Assembly (NCBI RefSeq): GCF_002288925.2
Contig: NW_022098050.1
Coordinates: 8,992,194 to 9,056,193 of the forward strand
From: Delphinapterus leucas
Lineage: Eukaryota; Chordata; Mammalia; Artiodactyla; Monodontidae
Reading direction: 5' to 3'
DNA: 64,000 bases
The notes beneath the pieces were generated by a model that had not been told where the DNA came from, searched no databases, and was given only the letters and a program-made list of their open reading frames with translations. The translations under genes were made by a program, and so were the position numbers. Shown piece after piece: positions 23,360 to 34,441 of this stretch (position 1 is the stretch's first letter; every line of letters begins with the position of its first letter).

Positions 23360-23858
23360 TGTTACTGAACACAAGTTCGTGTGCCCAACGCACAGTGAGG
23401 CCAAACAAACCAAAACATCAGAGTCTGGAGCAGAGAAAGGTTTATTGCAGGGCCACACAAGGAGAACAGGTGGCTTGTGCTCAAAACCCCCAAACTCACC
23501 AATGGTCTTAGGGGAGAAGTTTTTATGGGGAGAAGTTTTTAGAGGCAAAAGTTACCTGAAGTTACCATCCTCCACCTGGGTGGGGCATTAGTTCCTGCAG
23601 AACTCAAAGGTATTGTTATGTATATTCCTTGAGGAGGAGCCAGGACCCTGCCCCAAGTCTGCACTATTGTTTCTTGACCGCTCCTCCCTTGTTTCTACAT
23701 CCCCTTCCTTTGCTAATTAGCGAACTGTTTGAATCTGCCCTTTGGAACTCAGGGAAGGTCAAGGAGGCTGAACGAAGCGTATTTCCTACAAACAAGAAAT
23801 GGGGGACATGGAAAGGATTTGTACCAGGGAGGGCCCCACAGGGTCCTGCTTGGTTTCA
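23360..23858 (-). mobile_element. Solo LTR A, class I ERV type
   Basis: Read on minus, it starts TGAAACCAAGCAGG and ends GTTCAGTAACA. Its left portion (U3) closely matches the LTR at 43621-44235, and its ends match the LTR at 23882-24861. A minus-strand poly(A) signal (gcaataaacc) lies near 23440. No internal ERV sequence adjoins it, so it is a solo LTR or a fragment. Confidence 0.8.
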
Positions 23859-23881
23859 GAACTAAATGGTTTATAAGGTAT

Positions 23882-24861
23882 TGTTACTGAACCAAACTTG
23901 GGTCTGCTCACCTGCACGCAGTAAAGCCAATCGACTGACACCAGGTTGTGGTTGTAACAGGGAAGAACAAAATCTGACTCCATATTGGATCTGTTTCTTT
24001 TACTTTGACCTTTGCTTTCCATTGCTTTTGTTCTATCTATAGCTATTGGCATATGTAATGGCCTTCCTCGGGAAACCCTGCCCCTCTGCCTGAATGTTAA
24101 ACTAAAGTGCCTTTGTTCAGCTCACAGGGAAGCACCCTGACCCTGCCCACCTGTGAATGGCTGCAGAAAAGAAGAAATTAACATATCCTCTCCCTGTGGC
24201 TGGCCAAAACCAGGAGATATTTTGCAAGACTTATGGCCTTTTTACTTTACTTCCTCACCTCCTCCCCTCTCTGTTCTATAAAAGAAACTAGCATCCAGAC
24301 ACTGATAAGACACTGTAGGACACTAGTCTGCCATCTTGGTCTGCCGGCGTTTGGAATAAAGTCACTATTCTTTGCCTCAACACCTTGTCTCCCAATTTAT
24401 TGGCCTGTCATGCGGTGAGCAGAGCGAACTTGGACTTGGTAACATGGTGAAGGAAAGTGCAGCATTTATTGTAAGGTGCCATACAAGTAGTCCAAGACAG
24501 CTAATGCTCAAAAAGCCCAAACTCCCCAATGGGTCTCAGCAAAGCATTTTTAAAGGCAAGGTGAGGGAGGAGTCGTCCCAGGGTAAGTGATCAGCTCGTG
24601 CACAGTTCTCTGATTGGTTGATGGTGAGGTAACAGGGGTTGACATTATCAATCCTTAGGCACCAGTAGGTCTGGGGACTACATGCTCATGGTCATCAAGT
24701 AGTTAATTTCTTCCATTTTGTGGGGGTTTTTGCATCTGTAAAACAACTCCAGAAATGTGCAGCAGATACTATTATCTAGGTACTTCAGACAGGAGCTAAA
24801 GCAGAGGATATGGGGGAGGGGTCTGTCCTGGGAAGACACCATAGGGGCCTGCTTGGTCACA
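23882..24861 (-). mobile_element. Solo LTR B, split by a later LTR
   Basis: The two arms, 23882-23952 and 24445-24861, together form one minus-strand LTR starting TGTGACCAAGCAGGCC and ending TTCAGTAACA, related to LTR A. It is interrupted by the plus-strand LTR at 23953-24444. The outer flanks gtat and gtag could be a 4-bp duplication with one change. Confidence 0.8.
23953..24444 (+). mobile_element. Solo LTR nested in LTR B
   Basis: It starts TGTAACAGGG and ends TTGGTAACA, with TATA-like 'ctataaaa' near 24277 and poly(A) signal 'ggaataaa' at about 24353. The exact 4-bp target duplication tggt lies at 23949-23952 and 24445-24448, typical of class I ERV integration. This is a clean solo LTR of 492 bp. 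Confidence 0.88.
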
Positions 24862-25074
24862 GTAGTGATAAAAGAGTACTGGTTAGAAAAATAAGCAAAG
24901 ATAGCCAGGAAAACGCTAAAAGGAAGAGCAATGAGAGAGGACTAGCCTGACCACACATGAAAACGTAATTTTTTTAAAGTTACTAATTAAAACAGTGTGA
25001 TACTGGTGTATGAGCAGACAGACACACTAAGAGACTGAAATAGAAAGTCCAGAAATAAATACAATATATACCAG

Positions 25075-25204
25075 GGAATTCCCTGGCAGTCCAGTGGTTA
25101 GGACTTGGCACTTTCACTGCCAGGGCCCGGGTGCAATCCCTGGTCAGGGAACTAAGATCCTGCAAGCCGCGTGGCACGGCCAAAAAAAAAACCCCAAAAC
25201 AAAA
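25075..25204 (+). mobile_element. CHR-type SINE
   Basis: The head 'ggaattccctggcagtccag' and the end 'gcgtggcacggcc' with an A-rich tail are clear. The perfect target-site duplication acaatatataccag lies at 25061-25074 and 25205-25218. Confidence 0.96.
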
Positions 25205-25499
25205 ACAATATATACCAGAACTGAGTATACAATAAAGGTGGAATCTCAAGTAGTCAGGTAAATATGAACTTTATTTTAAAAACTGCTGTTGGAACAACTA
25301 AGGCTGATATCTGACATCTGGCAAAACATACAGCTAAATCCATTCCTTACAACATGTACCTGGATGAACTCCAAATGGCTCAAATACCTAGATGTAGAAA
25401 TTAAAATAATAAAACTAATTGAAGAAAACTGGACAAATTCCTTTATAACTTTGCAGCAGGGATGACCTTTTATAAATGATGCAAAAATTGATAAATTTG

Positions 25500-25704
25500 G
25501 GCTTCCCTGGTGGCGCAGTGGTTGAGAGTCCGCCTGCCGATGCAGGGGACATGGGTTCGTGCCCTGGTCCAGGAAGATCCCACATGCCACGGAGCGGCTG
25601 GGCCCATGAACCATGGCCACTGAGCCTGTGCGTCCGGAGCCTGTGCTCCACAACGGGAGAGGCCACAACAGTGAGAGGCCCGCATACCGGAAAAAAAAAA
25701 AAAA
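25500..25704 (+). mobile_element. CHR-type SINE, cetacean long form
   Basis: The head 'gggcttccctggtggcgcag', the GC-rich body and a poly(A) tail are clear. The perfect target-site duplication tgataaatttg lies at 25489-25499 and 25705-25715. The overlapping open frames are SINE translations. Confidence 0.97.
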
Positions 25705-26304
25705 TGATAAATTTGACTATATAAAAGTTAAAACTTAAGCATAAAAAAATAAGCAAAATCAAAAGACAAACTGCAAACAGAATAATGTTTGCAATTCTTA
25801 TCAAAGGCAAAGGACTAACCTCCGTAATATATAAAAGCTCCTTTAAAAGGGAATTTATAAAAGACCAACCACACCAATAGAACAGCAACAGACACATACA
25901 CAATTCACAGAAAAAAGAAATACAAATGGCCCTAAAACACACAAAATACTCTCAACAACAATTATAATAATTGAACAGTATAATTCTCACTTAACAGATT
26001 AATTAAAATTCATAAGTATTACAACAGACTTGATATGTTCATGTGATGCATTCACTTGTGTGTATAAACTTATCCACTGTAGCACTGTCTGAAATAGCAA
26101 AAGACTTAAAACAACCCGTGTGTCCAGCCTTATTGGACTGCTTAATAAACCATAGTATATCTGTATAACCACAGCTGTAGTAAATAAGTAAATAAAAAAA
26201 TAAGAACAAAGAATTTATCTATGTCTTGACTTGGAAAGTTCCCTAGGATATATTGTTAAAAGTAAAATAGCAAGTTGCAGAAAAATGTGCTACTTTTTTT
26301 TAAA

Positions 26305-27385
26305 AAAACAGCTTTATTGAGATATAATTCATATATCATATAATTTACCCATTTAAAGTGTCTTTTAGTGTATTACATTATTAATTTTTTAAATTGTAGT
26401 AAATATATACATATATAATTAAAATTTCCATTTAGCCATCTTAAGAATATAATTCAATGGCATTAATTACATTCACAAGTTTGTACAACCATCACCACTA
26501 TGTATTTTTTTTTAACATCTTTATTGGAGTATATATAATTGCTTTACAATGTTGTGTTACTTTCTGCTATATAACAAAGTGAATCAGCTATACATATCCC
26601 CATATCCCCATATCCCCTCTCTCTTGTGCCTCCCTCCCACCCTCCCTATCCCACCCCTCTAGGTGGTCACAAAGCACTGAGCTGATCTCCTTGTGCTATG
26701 TGGCTGCTTCCCACTAGCTATCTATTTTACATTTGGTAGTGTATATATGTCAATGCTACTCTCTCACTTCATCCCAGCTTACCATTCCCCCTCCCTGTGT
26801 CCTCAAGTCCATTTTCTATGTCTGTGTCTTTATTCCTGTCCTGCCCCTAGGTTCATCAGAACCATCCTTTTTTTTAGATTCCATATATGTTTGTTAGCAT
26901 ATGGTATTTGTTTTTCTCTTTCTGACTTACTTCACTCTGTATGACAGACTCTAAGTCCATCCACCTCACTACAAATAACTCAATTTCGTTTCTTTTCATG
27001 GCTGAGTAATATTCCATTGTATATATGTACCACTTCTTTATCCATTCATCTGTCCATGGACACTTAGGTTGCTTCCATGTCCTGGCTATTGTAAATCACC
27101 ACTATCTATTTCCAAAACTTTTTCATCACCCCAAACAGAAACTCTGTAATCATCAAACAATAATTTCTCATTCCTCCTCCAGTCCCTGGTTACCTCTATT
27201 CTATTTTCTGTCTCTATGAATTTGCCTATTCTAGGTACCTCATAAGTGGAGTCATATAATATTTGACCTTTTGTATCTGATTTATTTCACTTAGCAAAGT
27301 GTTTTCTATGTTTATCCATGTTGTAGCATATATCAGAACTTCATTTCTTTGCATAGCTGAATAATATTCCATTGTATGGATATAC
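26305..27385 (-). mobile_element. Old L1 3' part, split by a younger L1
   Basis: Two arms, 26305-26507 ('cagctttattgagatataat') and 27095-27385 ('ctctatgaatttgcctattc', 'gaataatattccattgtat'), are antisense L1MA-type 3' sequence. They join across the younger L1 insertion at 26508-27094. Confidence 0.85.
26508..27094 (-). mobile_element. Young 5'-truncated L1
   Basis: Antisense L1 3' end: poly-T, 'catctttattggagtatat', 'ccctatcccacccctctagg', 'gagtaatattccattgtat'. The target-site duplication atcaccactatgtattt (26491-26507) matches 27095-27111 with one mismatch. Its target was an older L1. Confidence 0.93.
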
Positions 27386-27389
27386 TTGA

Positions 27390-28806
27390 CTTCTCCTCTC
27401 AAGCTATAAAGGTCCTAGATGTCACCTTCTTCCAAGATAAGGCTGTTTCTTATACATAGAAAATCTGTTGTTTAGTGTAGCCACCTTGATTTTTTTTTAA
27501 TTTTTAAAAAATTAATTTTATTATATTTTTTATTTTTGGCTGTATTGGGTCTTCATTGCTGTGCACAGGCTTTCTCTAGTTGTGGTGAGCGGGGGCTACT
27601 CTTTGTTGTGGTGCACGGACTTCTCATTGCGGTGGCTTCTCTTGTTGCGGAACAAGGCTCCAGGCATGCGGGCTTCAGTAGTTGTGACACATGGGCTCAG
27701 TAGTTGTGGCCCGTGGGCTCTAGAGCACAGGCTCAGTAGTTGTGGTGCATGGGCTTAGTTGCTCCGTGGCATGTGGGATCTTCCCAGACCAGTGATGGAA
27801 CCTGTGTCCCCTGCATTGACAGGTGGATTCTTAACCACTGTGCCACCAGGGAAGTCCCTGTAGCCACCTTTATTAATTGATTATTTTGGCTAGATTTTCT
27901 GGATAACTTGCTGCAGCTTCTACATCAGCAGTTGGTTTTTCACCTTGCAATTTTATGTAATGGAGATGGCTTCATTCCTTAAACTTCATGAACCAACCTC
28001 TGCTAGCTTCAAACTTTTCTTCTGCAGCTTCTTCACCCCCTGTCAGCTTTGTAGAATTGAAGAGAGTTAGGGCCTTGCTCTGGTTTAGGCTTTAGCTTGA
28101 GGGAATGTTGTGGCTGGTTTTATCTTCTATACAGACCACTGAAGCTTTCTCCATATCAGCAATAAGGCTGTTTAGCTTTCTTATCATTCGTATATTCACT
28201 GGAGTAGCACTTCTAATTTCCTTCAAGACCTTTTCATGTGTATTCACAACTTGGCTAACTGTCTGGTGCAAGAGGCCTACCTTTTGGCGTATCTCATGCC
28301 TTCCTCACTAAGCTTAATCATTTCTAGCTTTTGATTTAAAGTGAGAGTCGTGGGACTCTTCATTTCACTTAAACACTTAGAGGCCATTGTAGGGTTATTA
28401 ATTGTCCCTATTTCAATATTGTTGTATCTCAGTTAATAGGGAGGCGCAAGATGAGGGAGAGAGATGGGGGAATGGCTGGTCGATGGAACAGTCAGAACAC
28501 ACACAACAATTATAGATTAAGTTCATCATTGATTTGTGGCTCCCCAAAGCAGTTGCAATACTAACATCAAAGATCACTGTTCACAGATCACCATAACAAA
28601 CATAATAATAATGAAAAAGTTTGAAATATTGTGAGAATTATCAAAATGTGACATGGAGACATGAAGTGAGCAAATGCTGTTAGAAAAATGGCACCAATAG
28701 ACTTGCTCGAGGCAGGGTTGCCACAAATTTTCAATTTGTGAAAAAAACGCAACAACTGAGAAGCACAATTAAGCAAAGCACAATAAAACAAGCTATGCCT
28801 GTATTT
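27390..28806 (-). pseudogene. Tigger1-type DNA transposon, transposase relic
   Basis: The minus strand starts at the terminus near 28806 (caggcatagcttgttttatt), runs through the 5' leader and enters a transposase frame at the ATG at 28385-28383 (MASKCLSEMKSPTTLTLNQK). It recalls the Tigger/pogo transposase N-terminal DNA-binding region. Stops and frameshifts follow soon. It is truncated on the left near 27390, and a SINE at 27488-27858 is inserted in it. Tigger elements (Tc1/mariner) have been inactive since early placental evolution. Confidence 0.85.
27488..27858 (-). mobile_element. CHR-type SINE, long tail-repeat form
   Basis: Antisense: the end 'ccaccagggaagtccc' is the SINE head, and the body is repeated 'cagtagttgtgg' phrases. 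The perfect target-site duplication tgtagccacctt lies at 27476-27487 and 27859-27870. It is inserted in the Tigger1 relic. Confidence 0.95.
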
Positions 28807-29949
28807 CTAGTAGTTTTAATTACATATACTAATTAGAATTCTTAACCCTTAGAAACCTTAATTGATAGTGAAAACTAAGTAAGCACTTGTGAACTATCTG
28901 TTACACCAGCATTCTCTATATTGGCAAATTTACAGATACATTTCATGATTTCTAGAAGCATGTTCTTCCTCATAGTAAAATTTTCAATGAGTTACAAAGC
29001 ATGTTTACTGAAAAACCCAAATATCTTTCATTCCTTTGTAAAAAGCAAAAGTAGATAAACCTTTGTTCAGTAATTAATATTTCAATATTTAATCTTATTT
29101 GGAAATAATCTGTATACTCAATGAACATCAATCATTTAACTTAACTTAGTCTTGCTCTAAGGTTTCAAGTTACCAAAAAGATTTTAGAAACTATTTTTAA
29201 GTAGACATACCATAAAACATAATTGTTGTAGAAAAGTTAATTTATAAACTTTTATCTTAATTACATTCATTTAATTCACTTGTTCTTAACAATTATGTTT
29301 AGATTACTCATAAAAATTTCATGAGACATTGAACAGATAACTATCATCTTAAGTTCTTTTGTTTCTTGCTAATGAATTCTCTAACAGGGATAACACGAAC
29401 TTATTTTACTAGTGAACTTGGGTAGAATAAAAGTTCTGTGTCTGCATTATATTAAATGCTGATAACTCTGAAGACATGCCTATTTTAATCAAATCAACAA
29501 ACTTAAACCAGCTTTTATTTACTTAAGATTGTCCCAGATCACATGAGCTTGAAAAACATTTAGGTTAGTTTCTATATTTTTGAGAGTTTTAGGCGTACTT
29601 AATTTATATAAGTATTCCTTTTTCTTTAAGCCAATTAAATAAAGTTCACAAATTAATTTTGGCAGTACCATCCAGAGGTGGAAAAATCACACATCTATAA
29701 CATATCTGTCCGTCTATCTATCTATCTATCTGTCTATGTATCTACCTATCTGACATACAGAAACAAAAAGACAGATGCAAACAGAGATGCTATAGCTTTT
29801 GCTGTAAAATTTTAGCCATTAGACACGTACAACAATGCAAAACTCACTAGTTTATAAAAGAACAGTTGGGTCCGAATTGTGTTTTTGGCAGATGGCATAA
29901 GTTAAAGTTACCTGCTCAGATGGCTAAAGTTTTTTACTAATATTAATGG
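28807..29949. other. AT-rich DNA, no gene recognised
   Basis: No repeat or exon was recognised apart from the (TATC)n-like tract at 29711-29752. It may contain decayed internal ERV sequence, continuing from the element to the right, but I could not show this. Confidence 0.35.
29711..29752. repeat. (TATC)n / (TCTA)n microsatellite
   Basis: Runs of 'tatc' with interruptions by 'tgtc', 'tgta' and 'tacc'. Confidence 0.9.
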
Positions 29950-31721
29950 AGAAGACATTTAAGATTTTCATTCCCTGGTATCCAAATAGCCCCTCTTTTT
30001 TTCTTTTCTTTTCTTTCTTTTTTTTTTTCTTTCCACTTCTTATAAGAATTACCTCCCTGTAGTTGGCATTTCCAAGAGATGGCTCTGGGTTCCTAGAGAA
30101 GACAAGGTAGAATATTTACATCTCAAAGGCACAGAAGAAGGATGTAACTTTCTCCAAGAAGGATTTTGTTTCCTTAGTCCACATCTTTTATGATATCTAC
30201 AAGCCTTTTGAGATGAATAGGGGAGGTTTTGGGTTTGGTAAAAAGGATAGATGGGCTTTAAATTGCTTTTAGAGCTGCATTTCTGTTCTTATACTCAATT
30301 AGTAAGACAAGAAGAGTTGTTTTTAATTCCTCAAAGAATTGGGTTGCAATCTGAGTGATATAAGGGGCTGATCCAACTACATTGTCTTCAATTTGCTTCT
30401 TTACATCAGGGAGATTTCCAACTAAGATGGAAATCAAAAGATTCCTATCAGGGACTTCCCTGGTGGTGCAGTGGTTAAGTATCCTCCTGCCAATGCAGGG
30501 GACGTGGGTTTGATCCCTGGTCCAGGAAGTTCCCACATGCTGCAGAGCAACTAAGCCTGTGTGCCACAACTACTAAGCCTGTGCTCTAGAGCTCACGAGC
30601 CACAACTACTGAGCCCACGTGCCGCAACTGCTGAAGCCTGAACACCCTAGGGCCCATGTGCCATAACTACTGAGCTCACATGCTGCACCTACTGAAGCCC
30701 ACATGCCTAGAGCTCGTGCCTAGAGAAGCCACCGCAATAAGAAGCTCGCACACCACAACGAAGAGTAGCCCCTGCTTGCCACAACTAGAGAAAGCCCGCA
30801 TGCAGCAACAAAGACAAAAAAAAAGATTCCTGTCTTAATCAACCAGTATGTAATTTTCTGGTCTACCTATCCTAGGGTGGAAGGTCTAAAAAAACAGTTC
30901 CTATCAAACTCTGAATATCAGCTTCCAATATGGCCAACTTCTGACCATAGAGCTACTTAAAAAAATTCTATCAAACATCTTATCACTTTCAGTCAGGACA
31001 AACAGTAAATATCCCTGGAAGTGTTGAACAACTTTTTTTTTTCCTTTTTCTTTTAAACCAAAGGCATATCTATCAAATGACTCAAAACCAAAACCAATTA
31101 GCCCTTTATGACTTACCCATGGATGCAAGAGGTGTCCCCACCCCATAGAGAGCGCAAAAGATACTATCCCCCCAAGATCTAGGGCCATGCCCAAAGACAA
31201 CCAAAAGAAAGATACAGACAATTCCCCTGAGAGCTGGCAAGTCAGTAACATGCTAGCTGCAAATGGGGTGCAACCCACATTCTGTCTGGCCATATTTTCA
31301 GTGCCCCCAACCTGACAGCTGAGCCACCTGCATATGCAGAACCCAAAATCTCCATGCCCTGAGCAGGCAGAAAGCCAAGCCAAGTTCTCAGAACATACAA
31401 TGAGAAAAACAGGAGAACAGTGGCTGTCCCTGGGAGGGAAAAGCTCAATAACTAATAGGTACCCCAAAACCAAATTTTAACCAGCATCACAATCCAAAGA
31501 ACTAAGTCTTACAAATGCTTTCCTCCTGCTAATCTGAATTTGGAGAGGAAGGGACAACATGAAATTTTTACCTTTCTCTCTAGACTGGGAACTACAGACA
31601 GAGAGCTGACTTTGGTAAGAATTCTTATCCTTCACGGGCTTCTTCCAGTTTTCCAGGATTCCATCTGCAGGCTCTGAAGCAAGTAGTGTATCTCAGTGGG
31701 TCCCATCTGTGTTGCCAAAAC
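29950..31721 (-). pseudogene. ERV internal region, leader and gag-like remnant
   Basis: It lies directly inside the minus-strand LTR at 31722-32267. Just after the LTR, the minus strand carries 'ttggcaacacagatgggacc', which looks like a decayed primer-binding site, weakly similar to arginine-tRNA sites. Farther in, at about 30445-30258, the frame reads NLPDVKKQIEDNVVGSAPYI, resembling the end of a gammaretrovirus-like capsid. The long minus frame at 30904-31473 shows no recognisable gag order and is probably chance. A SINE at 30451-30820 splits the region. The left limit is approximate and no 3' LTR was found. Stops and frameshifts make it non-functional. Confidence 0.45.
30451..30820 (+). 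mobile_element. CHR-type SINE, long tail-repeat form
   Basis: The head 'gggacttccctggtggtgca' is followed by a body of 'cacaactactgagccca'-type repeats and an A-rich tail. The target-site duplication aaaagattcctatca (30436-30450) matches 30821-30835 with small changes. It is inserted in the ERV internal region. Confidence 0.94.
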
Positions 31722-32267
31722 TGTGGGGGGAGGGGCGGGATAATTTTTCTCTAGCACTCTAGGTTCTTGTGTGAGACCCCATGTAATAAAAAGATTAACA
31801 GGAGAAAAAGGGAAGTTTAATAAGATGTATATACCTCATGTACACATGGGAGATACCCAGGAAAACTGAGTAAAATCCCCCCAAATGGCCTAAGCCATCA
31901 CCTTAAATACCATCTCCAGCTAAAGACAAAGGAAAGATGTTGTGGACTGGGGAGGTCAGTTATAGGAAGTTATCAGGAAAAGTACAGTAAACAAGGGGAA
32001 GTTTGTTATGCAGATTCAAGTCAGGTGCCTGCTCCACTGAGTTTCTTGTGATTTAGAGTCATCCTTCTCTTTTAGGTACAGAGAGGAAGATACCCCTACA
32101 AATGGAGATTTCCCTTATAAATGTAAATTTCCCTTAAAAAAGGGTAAATTCTACTCTGCTTTCAGAGTTTCTCCTGTGTCTGCAGCCTCTCAAAAATAAC
32201 CAGATGAAAATAATCTTTAGGCCTAAGAGGCATATTTTGAAGAGGCATATTCTGCTATTCTTCAACA
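31722..32267 (-). mobile_element. ERV class I-type LTR, apparent 5' LTR
   Basis: The minus strand starts TGTTGAAGAA and contains the TATA-like 'gtatttaagg', then 'ttctcctgttaatcttttta', and ends CCCCACA. It is homologous to the LTRs at 62326-62852 and, more distantly, 39090-39493. The sequence after its 3' end looks like a primer-binding site and leader, so it seems to be the 5' LTR of the remnant to its left. Confidence 0.75.
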
Positions 32268-32713
32268 CTAATAAAAGCTGTTGAGGATGAGGAACAGGGT
32301 AGGTAGATATGGGAAGTAAGACTTCTCATTAGGTATAACTTTTTATATTGTTTTTAATGTTTGACCATTTTAAATTTATTGCCAAAGCAAAAAATTCAAG
32401 TCTTATGATGTTCTAAATTTACTTACAGCAAGAGACCCATTAATAAGGTAGAAACCTACATATGTGGAAGGGTGAAGGGACAAAGTAGACATGACTAATA
32501 AGTTATCCACTCTGCAGTTAGTGAACTATTTCTATAAGTCCAAATTGAGTAAAAATAATTTAGTTACTTAATTCATTCTTTCAAACCATGTTTATTAAGT
32601 TTTTCCTTTATGCAAAGGACAGGAATGTCAAATTATGCTGATTATTTTTTACTTCTAATGTTTATATTAAAATAATGATAGTTGTAAATAGCACACAGCA
32701 TTACTAATAATAT

Positions 32714-33153
32714 TGTTAGAAAAAAAATTCAACCAAGTAAATTTGAAGATCTAATTGGTCTTATTTAATGATTCATCCCACTTAGCAACTAGAAATACAC
32801 TCAGAGGGGTTGTACAAAATGGGCGGTTTTTATAGGAAGAAAGGTGGGGCAAGGGAGCTATTAGCAAAAGAAAAGAAATGGTTATTTTTAGGGCAAGACC
32901 TCTCCTTTTGGGGAAAAGGGAATTGCAAGGGTTTTATCATGCAGATTGCCTCTTCTTCCTCTGGGGGATGGAGAGGGCCCAGCTGGTAGATTACCTCATT
33001 GGTGCTGACCAGAAAATTACATACTGGTTGATTAAGATTACATTTGTGGTGAAGGTGGAAATGACAATTAGTTTAGGTATTAAATCTAGGTTTGGTTTCA
33101 TGGGCTTTAGTACAAGTGATGCCATTTTGGACTTATGGTTTTTCTCTTTAACA
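32714..33153 (-). mobile_element. Solo LTR D1
   Basis: Plus coordinates start TGTTAGAAAA and end TCTTTAACA, giving inverted termini. On minus it matches the LTR at 63172-63626, including 'ctataaaaacc'-like TATA text. Short open frames inside it are shared with the other copy and reflect the LTR only. Confidence 0.82.
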
Positions 33154-34228
33154 ATGCTACCTCTCTCTCTTTTTCAAATTACAGTATCCCGGGATATAAA
33201 ATAAAATAATCTCCATAGGAGAACAGTGGTTGAAGAAAGTCAATTGCACGAGGAAATAAATGAAATAAAAAATAAAGCCAAATTTCCCTGGTTCTGTCTG
33301 GAGTAGATAGCCTTGCTGGAGAAATTAAACTCACACTGTCTCATACCTCCTTCCAAAAATGTCGGGTTTTAATGGCCCAGGAGCAGGAAAAGGAGACTGG
33401 GAAGCCCTTTTATTGTAACCAGAAAGGCTGAGAGCAAGAGAGAAATCATTCATTTTTCAAAGAAAAACACAGAAGAAGACAAGGTTCATAATAATGTCAC
33501 CCAATCATTTAACAAAAGGAAAATGAAAGCAACAGTCTTCTCAGATCAGTAAACACGCTATTGTTAAAGAGTATAAAGAAGAGAACATTTTTCACATGAG
33601 TCAGAGATGGTGAAGTAAGGAAATAACTCTCAATCAGATATGAATCCTTAAAGTCATAGACAAAATTTGCTGCAGCACCTGGCTAATCAGAGGCTATACA
33701 AATCTTGTTTGTCGGTCCCGGGAAAACTCCGTCTGTGGCTTATCTTTTCTGGCTAGTTTCTCTATAACTCAACACACTTCCTCAGGGAACTAAAAGCAAG
33801 CATGTGACCAGCACAGTCAGCCCTGAGTATATCAGGAGACAGGAAAGCTGCCAACAGCCCCATTCCCTGATGTCAGTCTTCCTGCCCCTAAGCAGATTTC
33901 AAAATAACATTTCTCACTCCAGAATATCTAGTGCATTCTGACAGTTCATGGAGCGGTGGAAGTGGGTCTGTTCTTTGAGGGTGTTTTGAGAGTACATCTC
34001 TTGCACTGAGTTTTGAGACCCTACATTCAATGGAGAAACATCCAGAACATCAGACCATTAAAAACAAACATACAAGACAAAACAAAAAAAGACCAGCCTT
34101 TTCAGCAATCTGCTATGCTATAATCACCTGGCTGTGTCTCCAGGGCTAGGAGCTAAATGGGATCATACCCCACCCGGGGCAGGCATTCAATTCATTTCCT
34201 CTGGATTTGAACCCTTCCCCAAATTAGA

Positions 34229-34239
34229 GCGCGCGCATG

Positions 34240-34288
<49 letters not shown>
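34229..34288. repeat. (GC)n-(CATG)-(TG)n alternating tract
   Basis: Sixty bases of strict purine-pyrimidine alternation: gcgcgcgc, then atgcat, then about 23 TG units. Such tracts can adopt Z-DNA. Confidence 0.95.
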
Positions 34289-34290
<2 letters not shown>

Positions 34291-34412
34291 AAGCCATTGT
34301 CATCTGCACTGGGAAAACTAAGTATTAAGAAGGAAGTTTGTCTAAAGACCGATATAAACTCAGAGTCTTTGTTTCACCTATAGTTGGATCCAGATAGTCC
34401 ACAAATGGAGGT

Positions 34413-34441
34413 GGGAGAAGGTGGGAGGGTGGGAGGGTGGG
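34413..34441 (+). repeat. GGGAGGGT short repeat, G-quadruplex motif
   Basis: Six G-triplets within 29 bases, five of them separated by single A or T bases or short loops. It fits the G3+ N1-7 quadruplex pattern. Confidence 0.85.

Larger units (their letters stand above)
24915..26290 (+). mobile_element. Old L1 ORF2 fragment with two SINEs
   Basis: Plus-strand L1 ORF2 text ('agtgtgatactggtgtatga', 'aactgaagaaaa'-like segments, 'ctgcaaacagaataatgttt', 'tagcactgtctgaaatagca') is followed by 3'-ward L1 text. Stops are frequent. It is interrupted by the SINEs at 25075-25204 and 25500-25704. Confidence 0.75.

Noticed and set aside
25415..25942. 175-residue minus-strand frame
   Set aside because: It is the antisense of a CHR SINE plus flanking old L1; the '[14 protein letters not shown]' block recurs in every long CHR SINE of the window.
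30904..31473. 189-residue minus-strand open frame as a host gene
   Set aside because: It lies inside the ERV leader/internal region, has no recognisable domain, and hydrophobic runs derive from low-complexity codons; it is most likely chance.
32878..33204. Conserved 108-residue frame shared with 63174-63515
   Set aside because: Sharing is explained by two copies of the same LTR; the frame runs antisense to the LTR and has no known domain.
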